From positions 1-64,000 of the forward strand of contig JBGPCZ010000004.1 of the NCBI GenBank assembly GCA_041482015.1: a DNA stretch of 64,000 nt, written 5' to 3'. Below the pieces are notes generated by a model. It saw only the letters and a list, made by a program, of their open reading frames with translations. It made no database searches and was not told the origin of the DNA. The translations under genes and the position numbers were made by a program. Source of the DNA: JACQFK01 sp041482015 (GTDB taxonomy: Bacteria; Planctomycetota; MHYJ01; JACPRB01). Each line of letters opens with the position of its first letter. The stretch's first letter is position 1. Below, in pieces: positions 1-8,154 of this stretch.

Positions 1-27
1 CCTGATCTCCTTTTATCACTTTATCTC

Positions 28-1335
28 CTACCACCTCGGCAGCACCCTCTTCCACTGCGGATCGACGTGCTTCCTCATCTCCGCCTCGTCGTCGCGCTTG
101 CGGTAGGGACACTTCGCGTACCGCTCGCGCCCCTTCGCCAGCTTGTCGGGGTCGAGCTCGACGCCGAGGCCCGGCTTGTCGGTGATCCTCACGCAGCCGT
201 TCACGATCGGGACCCGCCCGCCCACCACCACTTCGTCCGACGTGTGCGACCACGGGTAGTGCGTGTCGCACGCGTAGGTGAGCTGCGGCGTCACCGCCGC
301 GGCGTGGGCCATCGCCATGAGCGAAAGGCCCAAGTGGCTGTTCGAGTGCATCGAGAGCCCGAGCCCGAACGTCTTGCAAAGCTTGCCCAGGTGCTGCACC
401 GCGCGCAGTCCACCCCAGTAGTGGACGTCGCACAGCACGACCTGCACCGCGTCCTTCGCCACGCACTCCGGCAGGTCGGGAAAGCAGGTCACCGCGACGT
501 TCGACCCGAGCGGCGTTTCGATCCCTGCCTCGAGCAGCTTCTTCCGCACCGACGACATCCCGTCCATCCCCGCCGCGGGGTCCTCGAGGTAGCCGCCGTT
601 CCCAAGCTCCTTCGCGAGCGCCTTCCCCACCTTGACCGACGTTTCGACGGTCCACGCGGAGTTCGGGTCCATGCGGAGCGGCAGGCCGGGGAACGTAACG
701 TGGAGCTGGCGCATCGTCTCGACCTCGACCTCGGGGTCGAGCACGCCCGTCTTCACCTTGATGTCCTTGAAGCCGTAGAGGTCGACCATCCGGCGGACCT
801 GCCTGACGAGCGACTCGGGCGAGAGCGCCTCGCCGTACTCGTCGGGCCGCGCGTCGGCCCCCTCGCCGCCCCCGCCCGCGTGCTTGTAGAACGGGTAGGC
901 GGAAAACGGAACCTCGTCCCGCACGCGGCCGCCGAGGAGGTCGCACACGGGCTTCTTGAGCGCCCGGCCGCAAAGGTCGAGCGACGCGATCTCGAGCGCC
1001 GAGTAGAGCCGCCGGTCCTGGTCGAGCGGGTTTTCTCCCGGTACGTGGTGCGTCTGCGAGCGGTCGAGACTCGATCCTTTGACTTCGCCTTCGACGAGGT
1101 CGATGAGCAGCCCCGCGAGCCGGAACGGATCGGCGCCGATCACGCGCCGCTTGAGCGCCTCGAACCCCTTCGCGATCGCGTCGCCCCCGTGGCACTCCGC
1201 GATCCCGGTGATCTTCTCGTCGCTCACGAGCTCCAGGATCGTTCGGAGCGCGTAGGGCTGGTGGAGTCCATAGGAGCTCCGGAGCGGCGGGTCGGCGATC
1301 GCGATCGAATGGACGCGAAGCTCAACGATCTTCAT
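28..1335 (-). CDS. Enolase-superfamily sugar-acid dehydratase, glucarate dehydratase-like
   Basis: About 435 residues, the usual size for the glucarate dehydratase branch of the enolase superfamily, which removes water from hexarates such as D-glucarate to give 5-keto-4-deoxyglucarate. The barrel shows the expected residues in order: KVKTG near 193, DPNS near 222, LEDP near 250, GSN near 274 and the catalytic histidine in MHSNSHLG near 328. I chose ATG 1335 (MKIVEL); an in-frame ATG at 1347 has no better ribosome site. It follows the 2-hydroxyacid dehydrogenase on the same strand after 27 bases, so the two probably share a transcript. The exact sugar acid cannot be fixed from sequence. Confidence 0.8.
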   Translation of the reverse strand: MKIVELRVHSIAIADPPLRSSYGLHQPYALRTILELVSDEKITGIAECHGGDAIAKGFEALKRRVIGADPFRLAGLLIDLVEGEVKGSSLDRSQTHHVPGENPLDQDRRLYSALEIASLDLCGRALKKPVCDLLGGRVRDEVPFSAYPFYKHAGGGGEGADARPDEYGEALSPESLVRQVRRMVDLYGFKDIKVKTGVLDPEVEVETMRQLHVTFPGLPLRMDPNSAWTVETSVKVGKALAKELGNGGYLEDPAAGMDGMSSVRKKLLEAGIETPLGSNVAVTCFPDLPECVAKDAVQVVLCDVHYWGGLRAVQHLGKLCKTFGLGLSMHSNSHLGLSLMAMAHAAAVTPQLTYACDTHYPWSHTSDEVVVGGRVPIVNGCVRITDKPGLGVELDPDKLAKGRERYAKCPYRKRDDEAEMRKHVDPQWKRVLPRW

Positions 1336-1362
1336 GGAGCCCGGCATGGTACCAAACGGAAT

Positions 1363-2349
1363 TCAAAACCACTTCTCCTTGTCGACGACGTTCCGCAGCT
1401 CCCCGCCCCGCGCGAACCGCCGGACGTTGTCGAGCAGGGTCTCGAGGTGACGCTCCGCGATGCGGACCGACGCGGCGGCCACGTGGGGCGTCAGGATCAC
1501 GTCCTCCCGTTTCCAGAGGGGATGGCCGGGAGGGAGCGGCTCGGTCTCGAAGACGTCGAGCGCCGCCCCGGCGATCTCGCGCGCCTCGAGAGCCGCCACG
1601 AGGTCGGCGAGCGGGACGATCGCGCCACGTCCGATGTTGATGAGGATCGCCGAGCGCTTCATTTTCTTGAGCCGCGCCCGGTGGAACATCCCGGCCGTCT
1701 CCGGCGTGTGGGGCGCGCAGATGACGACGTAGTCGCTCTCCGCGAGAAGCTCGTCCAGCCGCTCCAGGGGCCAGGCGGCCTCGCCGCGGGGGAGCGGGTC
1801 GACGCCCAGGACGCGCATCCCGAACGCGCGCCCTCGCCTCGCGACCTCGGAGCCGATATGGCCCATGCCGACCACGCCCAGCACGGCATCCGAAAGGTGC
1901 ACGTGGGCGCGGTCCACGGGCGTCACCGTGCTGGGGCCCGTCGTGAAGGGCTGGGGCTCCATCCCGCCCCCCACGGGCGCCCACCGCCCCTCGATCTGTC
2001 GCCGGAGGTAGAGGTGCAAGTTCCGCGCAAAGCAGAGGATGTATCCGAAGACGTGGTCCGCGATCACGTCCGAGAAGAGGCCCCGCATGTTGGTCAGCGT
2101 GCAGGGATGCTTCATGAGCTCCGGGAAGACGTAGTGCTCGAGGCTCGCCGTGAACGACTGCACCCAGCGGAGCTTCAGCGCCGCGGCGAGCAGCCGCGGG
2201 GTGATCTTCCCGAGGAACGCGTCGGCGTCGCCGATTTCCGCGAGCGCCGCGGCCTCGTCCGGCGCGTTCACGACGCGGGCGTTCCCGGCGGCCTCGCGGA
2301 TCGCCGCCAGGCGCGGGTCGTCGACCGGGGGATGGATCACGATCTTCAT
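1363..2349 (-). CDS. D-isomer-specific 2-hydroxyacid dehydrogenase
   Basis: Cytosolic NAD(P)-dependent oxidoreductase that interconverts 2-keto acids and D-2-hydroxy acids. The Rossmann motif GMGHIG lies in the middle of the chain, followed by the family's catalytic set: the arginine in NIGRG, the glutamate in DVFETEP and the histidine in LTPHVAA. About 328 residues from ATG 2349 (MKIVIHPP), a normal length. The frame stays open up to 2406, but that extension would run into the divergent gene, so the later ATG is preferred. Only 35 bases separate it from the divergent amidohydrolase, so the two promoters must be very close. It may reduce a keto acid (glyoxylate, hydroxypyruvate or tartronate semialdehyde) formed by the neighbouring sugar-acid enzymes; that is inference. 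Confidence 0.85.
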   Translation of the reverse strand: MKIVIHPPVDDPRLAAIREAAGNARVVNAPDEAAALAEIGDADAFLGKITPRLLAAALKLRWVQSFTASLEHYVFPELMKHPCTLTNMRGLFSDVIADHVFGYILCFARNLHLYLRRQIEGRWAPVGGGMEPQPFTTGPSTVTPVDRAHVHLSDAVLGVVGMGHIGSEVARRGRAFGMRVLGVDPLPRGEAAWPLERLDELLAESDYVVICAPHTPETAGMFHRARLKKMKRSAILINIGRGAIVPLADLVAALEAREIAGAALDVFETEPLPPGHPLWKREDVILTPHVAAASVRIAERHLETLLDNVRRFARGGELRNVVDKEKWF

Positions 2350-2384
2350 AAGAACCGCCGCGGGCATATTATGATGGGGACCCC

Positions 2385-3203
2385 ATGATTGTCGACGCCC
2401 ACGCACACGTCTGGAAGGCCGACCCGAAGTATCCGAACCCCGCCGTCACGACGATGAGCCCGGCATCGGACGTCCCTTTGGATCTCCTCCGGCAGTACAT
2501 GGACGAGCACGGCGTGGGGCGGACCGTGCTGGTCCAGCCGATGTTCCCGGGCGAGGACAACAGCCTGGTGGCCGATGCGGCCCGGGCGGAGCCGGGGCGG
2601 TACGCGGCCGTGGCGGTGGTTGACCCGCGGAAGCCGGATCTCCTGGAGTACTGGGTGCGGGAGCGCGGCTGCCGAGGCCTGCGACTCCGTCCGAAGTTCG
2701 CAGGTGAGGCGGACCTCTTCGAGCATGATCCTCTCTGGGAGCGGGCGGCGCGGCTCGGGATCGTCATCAGCGTCCTCGCGAACTTGAGCCACGTGCCGGC
2801 GATCGCGCGGCGGGCGGAGCGGTTCCCGGGCGTCCCCCTGATCGTCGACCATCTCGCACACCCCGACGTCGCGGCCGGGGTCGGCTCGCCCGACTTCCAG
2901 GCGCTCCTCGCGCTCGCACGCCTCCCCAACGTCTCGGTCAAGCCGACGGGCTTCTACTACTATTCGAAGACGGGATATCCTTACGACGACTGCGGCGATT
3001 TCTTCAGGGCCGTTTACGACCGCTTCGGGCCCGACCGCCTCATCTGGGGGAGCGACTTCCCGCACGTCCTTCTGAAGACGGACTACGGGCGCTCGCTCAA
3101 CCTCTTTGAAAGCCGCTATCCGTGGCTCGCGAAGGGGGAGCGGGAGAAGATCCTGGGGGGGAACGCCGAGCGGCTCTACTTTACTTTGCCTCGACCCACT
3201 TGA
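2385..3203 (+). CDS. Amidohydrolase-2 family TIM-barrel hydrolase
   Basis: A 272-residue metal-dependent hydrolase of the COG3618 type, which includes sugar-lactone hydrolases and 2-pyrone-4,6-dicarboxylate lactonases. The metal-binding start DAHAHVW is at residues 4-10, a barrel histidine lies in VDHLAHPD near 155 and the catalytic aspartate in WGSDFPH near 224. No signal peptide, so it is cytosolic. It is divergent from the dehydrogenase and its 3' end overlaps the convergent mandelate-racemase-family gene by 23 bases. In a sugar-acid neighbourhood a lactonase role is the best guess, but the substrate is not determined by sequence. Confidence 0.8.
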   Translation: MIVDAHAHVWKADPKYPNPAVTTMSPASDVPLDLLRQYMDEHGVGRTVLVQPMFPGEDNSLVADAARAEPGRYAAVAVVDPRKPDLLEYWVRERGCRGLRLRPKFAGEADLFEHDPLWERAARLGIVISVLANLSHVPAIARRAERFPGVPLIVDHLAHPDVAAGVGSPDFQALLALARLPNVSVKPTGFYYYSKTGYPYDDCGDFFRAVYDRFGPDRLIWGSDFPHVLLKTDYGRSLNLFESRYPWLAKGEREKILGGNAERLYFTLPRPT

Positions 3204-4404
3204 CGCTGTGATCGCCGGTGACGGCGATCGTCTCGGCGGGTGAGTGGATCTTGAAGAACGACCACGGGCCGGGAATCCACGGGTACTTCTCGATGACGCG
3301 CTCATCGACGTCGATCCCCAAGCCGGGGCCCTTCGGCACCGTGAGGATCCCGTCCTTGATGTCGAGCGGCTTGGAAAGGATCTCGTCGGCGAGCGTGAAC
3401 GGATACATGCCCGCGCGGCCCGAGTTCGCGTGGCAGGGGTGCTCCAGCCACTCGACCACGCTCTCGGGGAAGCAGACCCCAAAGTGCGCGGCGGCCAGGA
3501 CCTCGAGCGTCGTCCCCCAGCTGTGGAAGGCGAAGCGGATGTTCTCCTTCTGGAGCGCCTCGCAGATGCGCCGGCCCATCGCAAACCCGCCCTGGCAGCA
3601 GACGTCCATCTGGATGTAGTCCGCCGCGTGCGTCCGGATGAGGTCCATGAAGCCTGCCTCGTCCTGCTCGTGCTCGCCGGTCGCGATCGGAAGATGGCCG
3701 AGGGCCTTGAGCCTGCGGTACGCGTCGTGGTCGTCCGGCGGGAGCGGCTCTTCCAGCCACACGGGTCCGTACGCGGAGATCGACTTCGCGAGCGACGCGA
3801 CGGTTTCGAACGAGTAGCTCTTGTCGCCCATCCGCCACCACGAGTGGGCGTCGATCATGATCCCGAAGTCCGGCCCCGTCGCCTCGCGCATCAGCTTGAC
3901 GGTGCGGAGGTCCTCCTCGGGACCGAGCGCGGGACGGTACTTGTAGGCGGGGAAGCCCATCGCCTTCACCGCCGCGGCCTCGGCGGCGTACTTCTCGGGA
4001 GGCTGGTACATCCCGCCCGAGCCGTAGAGCTTGATCCGGTCGCGCACGCGGCCGCCGGCGACCTCCGAGAGCGGCTTCCCCTCGATGCGCGCCGCGAGGT
4101 CCATCACCGCGACTTCGACCGCGTGGTAGGTCTTCCGGACCTCGAGCTCCCCCTGGAACGCAAACGTCTTCCAATCCAAAGGGTCCTTCCCCACCAGGAA
4201 GGGGCCGATTGTATCGCGGATCTCGCGGGCGGCCCGGTCGTGGGCGGGTCCGGGCGCGTATCCGCGGAGCCCCGTGTCGGACGTGATCCGGATGAGCATG
4301 GCATCGCGCTTCAGGATGTACCGCTCGCCGTTCCAGAAGGTGATCGTCAGCGGCTTGGGGAGGGGGCACGACATCAGGAACGACTCGACCCGCGCGATCT
4401 TCAC
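3181..4404 (-). CDS. Mandelate racemase/muconate lactonizing enzyme family protein
   Basis: A 407-residue enolase-superfamily enzyme that abstracts the proton alpha to a carboxylate, acting as a dehydratase or epimerase on a sugar acid. The magnesium ligands can be followed as MIDAH near 215, LEEPLPP near 245 and GEHE near 270, and the general-acid histidine is in FHSWG near 320. It differs from the glucarate-dehydratase-like protein at the left edge, so the window holds two different branches of the superfamily. It is convergent with the amidohydrolase and starts 134 bases from a palindromic repeat. Galactonate, rhamnonate or fuconate dehydratase are all possible. Confidence 0.8.
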   Translation of the reverse strand: MKIARVESFLMSCPLPKPLTITFWNGERYILKRDAMLIRITSDTGLRGYAPGPAHDRAAREIRDTIGPFLVGKDPLDWKTFAFQGELEVRKTYHAVEVAVMDLAARIEGKPLSEVAGGRVRDRIKLYGSGGMYQPPEKYAAEAAAVKAMGFPAYKYRPALGPEEDLRTVKLMREATGPDFGIMIDAHSWWRMGDKSYSFETVASLAKSISAYGPVWLEEPLPPDDHDAYRRLKALGHLPIATGEHEQDEAGFMDLIRTHAADYIQMDVCCQGGFAMGRRICEALQKENIRFAFHSWGTTLEVLAAAHFGVCFPESVVEWLEHPCHANSGRAGMYPFTLADEILSKPLDIKDGILTVPKGPGLGIDVDERVIEKYPWIPGPWSFFKIHSPAETIAVTGDHSVKWVEAK

Positions 4405-4537
4405 GGTCTCGATGGTACGGGGGCGGCGCAGGAATTCAAAGACTTTGAAGAGGAAGCGGGAAGGCCCGCGCTACCGCGCCCTCACGTCTTTGACGTGGAC
4501 GAGGAGCGCCAGGAGCCATGCCCTACCGGTCTCCAAC
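4405..4537. other. Intergenic stretch
   Basis: Between the start of the mandelate-racemase-family gene and the palindrome. Open frames here are short continuations of antisense frames, and I see no supported gene. Promoter elements for the minus-strand gene should lie here, but no convincing -35/-10 pair stands out. Confidence 0.4.
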
Positions 4538-4570
4538 TGTTAAGAGACAGATCGGATCTGTCTCTTAACA
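4538..4570. repeat. Palindromic repeat, copy A
   Basis: A nearly perfect palindrome with 16-base arms around a single central G; the left arm begins TGTTAAGAGACAGATC. It starts two bases beyond the stop codon of the minus-strand DUF885 gene. Two related copies in this window (28036-28068 and 36233-36271) keep the GTTAAG/CTTAAC ends and the central ATCnGATCT, and they also sit just after stop codons. A terminator or mRNA-end hairpin is likely, though no T-run follows. Confidence 0.75.
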
Positions 4571-4572
4571 CT

Positions 4573-6249
4573 TCAGTCGAGGAATTTCCAGCGAGGCGAG
4601 TGATCGCGCGGAAGCTTCGTCTGTGCCAGGCCCGCGCGGATCATCTCGATCGGGATCGCGTTCTCGCGCAGCACCGCGTCGTGGAACGCGCGGTCGGTCA
4701 TCTTTCCGGACTCCACGAGCTCCTTGTGGAGGGCGCGGAGCTCCATCCCGCCCAGGAGGTACGCCGCCTGGTAGAGCGGGGGATAGTCACCGCCGATGTA
4801 GCGCCGCACCTCGGCCGTCGCGCCGTCCCGCTCGTGGCCCACGCGGTCGACCAGGAAGTCCACCATCTCCGCGGGCTTCATCTGCCCGAGGTGGAACTTG
4901 AGCGAGACGAGGATCCGCGCCGCGCGGTGAATCCTCCAGAAGAGCATCCCCACCTTGTCCTCCGGGGTCCGCGCGAACTTCAGGTCCCAGAGATAGAGCT
5001 CCCAGTAGAGCGCCCAGCCCTCGACCAGGAACGGCGTCCGGAAGTCGCGTCGCCACGTCCGGTGTCGCTGCGCCATGTAGAGCTGGAGGTGGTGGCCGGG
5101 GATGACCTCGTGGTGCACCGTCGCCCAGCAGAAATGGATGTTGTTCCCGCGCAGGCTCATCAACTTCTGCTCGTGGTCCATCTCGGCCGTCGGGTACGAG
5201 ACGCTCACCACTTCGCCGCCCGTGAAGTAGGGCGTCACCTTCTGCCGGTCCGGCGGCATCATCTCCATCCGCCAGACCTCCTTGGCGAGGTCCGGGATCG
5301 TCACCAGGTCGCGCTCCTCCAGGAACTTGACCGCCGCCTTCGCGTAATCGCGGACGAGGTCGGGCTGCTTCCCCGGAGGCACGTGGTCCTGCTTCACCTT
5401 CTCGAGCGCCTTCTTCACGTCGTCCCCGCACCCCGCCTCTCGCGACGCCTCGCGCAGCCGCCCTTCGCACCAGGCGAACTCCCTCTCCGCGGCGGCGATC
5501 AGCTCCTCGGGCGTGTACGCGATCCATTCGTATCCCAGCTCGGCCAGGAGTTCGTCGCGACCGATCGGATCGCCCACGAGGCCCGCCGCGCCCGGCTCGT
5601 TCTCCTTCGCCACCTTGTCGCGAAGATGACCGGCGTACTGGTCGAGCTCCTTCTCCGTCTTCTCAAAAGGCTTCTGCACCCACCACGTGAACTCGGGGTG
5701 ATAGCCTGCGTAGAAGCGGTACCACGAGCGGAGCGACTCCCGGAGCGCCGAGACCCGGTGGGCCGCGCGCCGCGCGGGGACCCGCTCGGCCTTCGGCTCG
5801 CCCTTCCGGATCTCCTCGACCTTTTTCCCGAGCTCCGCGATCGTCCCCGCCGCCTTCTCGGGATCGATCGTCTCCATCTTCCGGCGCGACTCCTCGAGCG
5901 CCGTGATCGTCCCCGCGAACGGGACGAGCGACGCGATCTCGCGATCGCGCGTCTCCTCGAGCGCGAGGAGACGCAGCTCGTGTCCCAGGTGGCCCTTCGC
6001 CAGAAGCCAATCAATCCGTCCCTCGACGCCCAGCGCGTCGAAGTCCACCGCCTCGAGCTCCTTCTGGGAAAGCTCGTAGTGCTTCCGCATCCGGTCGCGC
6101 GACGCGGAGGCGCGGCGGAGCGAGCCCGCGTCCTCGTGGAACCGCTCGAGGACCGCGCGCACGGGGTTCTCCACGCCCTCCTGCGCCGGCGCGGCGGCAA
6201 CCGGGACGAGCGTGCAGCCGGCGAGGAGCAGGAACGGGATCGGCCGCAT
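4573..6249 (-). CDS. DUF885 family lipoprotein, probable metallopeptidase
   Basis: A 558-residue exported protein. The N-terminus is a short hydrophobic signal with the lipobox LLAGC, so it is probably a lipoprotein. The C-terminal half carries HHEVIPGHH near residue 380, the zinc-peptidase-like signature of DUF885. I chose ATG 6249 because GGGGAGG lies about six bases upstream; ATG 6252 is the alternative. Family members are secreted proteins of uncertain substrate, thought to be peptidases. The same-strand neighbours upstream encode hydroxyproline and Xaa-Pro enzymes, so a role in breaking down proline-rich peptides is reasonable inference. A palindrome follows its stop codon. Confidence 0.8.
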   Translation of the reverse strand: MRPIPFLLLAGCTLVPVAAAPAQEGVENPVRAVLERFHEDAGSLRRASASRDRMRKHYELSQKELEAVDFDALGVEGRIDWLLAKGHLGHELRLLALEETRDREIASLVPFAGTITALEESRRKMETIDPEKAAGTIAELGKKVEEIRKGEPKAERVPARRAAHRVSALRESLRSWYRFYAGYHPEFTWWVQKPFEKTEKELDQYAGHLRDKVAKENEPGAAGLVGDPIGRDELLAELGYEWIAYTPEELIAAAEREFAWCEGRLREASREAGCGDDVKKALEKVKQDHVPPGKQPDLVRDYAKAAVKFLEERDLVTIPDLAKEVWRMEMMPPDRQKVTPYFTGGEVVSVSYPTAEMDHEQKLMSLRGNNIHFCWATVHHEVIPGHHLQLYMAQRHRTWRRDFRTPFLVEGWALYWELYLWDLKFARTPEDKVGMLFWRIHRAARILVSLKFHLGQMKPAEMVDFLVDRVGHERDGATAEVRRYIGGDYPPLYQAAYLLGGMELRALHKELVESGKMTDRAFHDAVLRENAIPIEMIRAGLAQTKLPRDHSPRWKFLD

Positions 6250-6272
6250 CATTTCCTCCCCTTTACGGACAC

Positions 6273-6313
6273 TCTTCTCTCCGTGCCTCTGTGTCTCTGT
6301 GGTTATCTTCTGA
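6273..6313. repeat. Widespread CACAGAGACACAGAG intergenic element
   Basis: On the minus strand this reads AACCACAGAGACACAGAGG, then GCACGGAGAGAAGA. It matches a short repeat I recognise from many unrelated bacterial genomes, where it often produces spurious peptides such as TTETQRHGE. Here it fills the gap between the hydroxyproline epimerase and the DUF885 gene, and its edge includes the epimerase stop codon at 6303-6305. Its function is unknown. Confidence 0.65.
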
Positions 6314-7253
6314 TTCCGTCCACGAACGGATCCCCGGGATCCAGGATGAGCGTCCCGACGCCCGTCACGTGCGCGTTCCCCTCGATGGTGGGGATGATCT
6401 TCCCGTCGCGGAGGCGCACCGACGCCTCGAAGACGCTGCCGAGGATCGACTCCTGCCTCCAGGTCTCCCCCTCCTTGAGCGCGCCGTCCTCGTAGAGGCA
6501 GGCCACCTTGGCGCTCGTCCCCGTGCCGCAGGGCGAGCGATCGTACGCGCCGCCCGGGCAGAGGACGAAGTTCCGGCTGTTGATCCCCTTCACGGGCGAC
6601 GGCGCACAGAGCTCGATGTGGTCGATCTCCTTGCCGTCCCCTCCCGTGATGCCGTTCTTCTGAAGCGCCCGCCGGATCGCCCACGTCCGCTGCGTCAGCC
6701 GCTCGACGTTGCCCAGGGCCAGCTCCTCGTCCGTCGCGTCGACAAGGAAGAACCAGTTGCCGCCCCAGGCGACGTCCCCCGTCACGCGCCGCCCGTCGAC
6801 CTCGACGACGACGCCCTTCTTGAACCGGTAGCTCGGGACGTTCTCGATCCGCACCCCGCCGTCCGGGAGGAGCGTGCAGGTGACGGTGCCGACGACGGTC
6901 TCGATCCGGTGCTCGCCGGGCTTGATCCTCGCCAGGAGGGAGAGCGTCGCCACGAGGCCGATCGTCCCGTGGCCGCACATCCCGATGAAGCCGACGTTGT
7001 TGAAGAAGATCACGCCCGCGGTGCACGCGCGGTCGTGCGGCTCGCAGAGAAGCGCGCCGACCAGGACGTCGGAGCCGCGCGGCTCGTTGACCACCGCGGA
7101 GCGGAACCGGTCGTGGTCGCGGCGGAAGAGTTCGAGACGCCCGGGAAGCGGCCCCGTCCCGAGGTCGGGCCCGCCGGCCACGACGACCCGCGTGGGCTCG
7201 CCGCCGGTGTGGGAGTCGACGACCTCAACGCGTCCGGGCTTTCGCGCGGCCAT
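6303..7253 (-). CDS. Proline racemase family protein, probable 4-hydroxyproline 2-epimerase
   Basis: A 316-residue cofactor-free racemase. Both catalytic cysteines are visible: GMCGHG near residue 93 and DRSPCGTGTSAK near 240. Having both indicates an epimerase rather than the trans-3-hydroxyproline dehydratase, which has Thr at the first position. It would convert trans-4-hydroxy-L-proline to cis-4-hydroxy-D-proline in the cytosol. It overlaps the upstream DapA-family gene by 29 bases, so translation is probably coupled. The FAD dehydrogenase, DapA-like enzyme and Xaa-Pro peptidase around it support hydroxyproline use over proline racemisation. Its 3' end lies inside a widespread repeat. Confidence 0.85.
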   Translation of the reverse strand: MAARKPGRVEVVDSHTGGEPTRVVVAGGPDLGTGPLPGRLELFRRDHDRFRSAVVNEPRGSDVLVGALLCEPHDRACTAGVIFFNNVGFIGMCGHGTIGLVATLSLLARIKPGEHRIETVVGTVTCTLLPDGGVRIENVPSYRFKKGVVVEVDGRRVTGDVAWGGNWFFLVDATDEELALGNVERLTQRTWAIRRALQKNGITGGDGKEIDHIELCAPSPVKGINSRNFVLCPGGAYDRSPCGTGTSAKVACLYEDGALKEGETWRQESILGSVFEASVRLRDGKIIPTIEGNAHVTGVGTLILDPGDPFVDGIRR

Positions 7254-8154
7254 TCCTGCTCCCTTGGGGGCGCGTCGCGATCGCGCGACGAATGATCTTC
7301 AGGATTCGGGTCCGCTCGGCGCCCCCGACCGGCAGGCGCGGGGCACGCGTGACCTCGTTCCCAAGCCCCGTCTCCGCCATCGCGAGCTTGATGTACTGGA
7401 CGAGCTTCGGGTGCGTGTCGAGATGGAGGAGCGGCGTGTACCAGCGGTAGATCGTCAAGGCCTGATCATAGCACCCATGGGTTGCGAGGTCCCAGAGAAG
7501 AAGGCTCTCCCGGGGGAACGCGTTGACGAGCCCCGAGATCCAGCCCGCCACTCCGAGGACCACGCTCTCGAGGATGAGGTCGTCGACGCCGGCGAAGAGG
7601 ACGTACCGGTCGCCGAGCCGGTTCACCAGGTCGGTGATCCGCCGCGGGTCGTCGCTCGACTCCTTGATCGCGACCAGCCTCTTCTCGGGGGCGAGCTCCT
7701 CGAACATCTCCGGCGTGAGATCGACACCGTAGGAGGGCGGATTGTTGTAGCAGAGGATCGGAAGCCCCGTCGCGCGCGCCACGGCGCGGAAGTGGGCGAC
7801 CGTCTCCGCCGGATCGGACGCGTAGACCATCGCGGGGAGGACCATGAGGCCGTCCGCGCCCAGTTTCTCCGCGTCGCGCGCGAACCGGCAGGCCTGCAAC
7901 GTGGAGTTCTCCGCCACTCCGGCCAAGACCGGGACCCGGCCACCGATCGCCCCGACCGCGGCGCGGATGACGTCGCGCTTCTCCTCCGCGAGGAGCGCCT
8001 GGTTCTCGCCTACGGAGCCCAGGACGACCATGCCGTGGACGCCCGCGCGGACGAGGCGGTCGAGGTGCCGCGTCGTCGCGTCGAGATCGACCGACTGGTC
8101 CTTTCGGAACGCCGTCGTCGCGGCGGGGTAGACACCTTTCCATCGGACGTTCAT
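7225..8154 (-). CDS. DapA-family lyase, probable pyrroline-4-hydroxy-2-carboxylate deaminase
   Basis: A 309-residue Schiff-base (beta/alpha)8 enzyme of the dihydrodipicolinate synthase family. The catalytic tyrosine is in CYNNPPS near residue 137 and the imine-forming lysine in AIKESSDD near 165. With the epimerase and FAD dehydrogenase next door, the likely reaction is conversion of 1-pyrroline-4-hydroxy-2-carboxylate to 2-oxoglutarate semialdehyde with loss of ammonia. A 5-keto-4-deoxyglucarate dehydratase is the main alternative, because that family is closely related, gives the same product and a glucarate-dehydratase-like gene lies nearby. Its ATG overlaps the TGA of the peptidase gene (ATGA at 8151-8154). 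Confidence 0.8.
   Translation of the reverse strand: MNVRWKGVYPAATTAFRKDQSVDLDATTRHLDRLVRAGVHGMVVLGSVGENQALLAEEKRDVIRAAVGAIGGRVPVLAGVAENSTLQACRFARDAEKLGADGLMVLPAMVYASDPAETVAHFRAVARATGLPILCYNNPPSYGVDLTPEMFEELAPEKRLVAIKESSDDPRRITDLVNRLGDRYVLFAGVDDLILESVVLGVAGWISGLVNAFPRESLLLWDLATHGCYDQALTIYRWYTPLLHLDTHPKLVQYIKLAMAETGLGNEVTRAPRLPVGGAERTRILKIIRRAIATRPQGSRNGRAKARTR

Noticed and set aside
3244..6495. A very long plus-strand open frame (over 1000 codons)
   Set aside because: It lies antisense to the mandelate-racemase-family and DUF885 genes, is full of Arg, Pro and Leu-rich filler and has no domain. It is a by-product of high GC content.
4573..7026. An 817-codon frame joining DUF885 with the epimerase region as a fusion
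   Set aside because: The upstream part is an out-of-frame reading of the epimerase and of the CACAGAG repeat; a lipoprotein signal and strong ribosome site mark the true DUF885 start at 6249.
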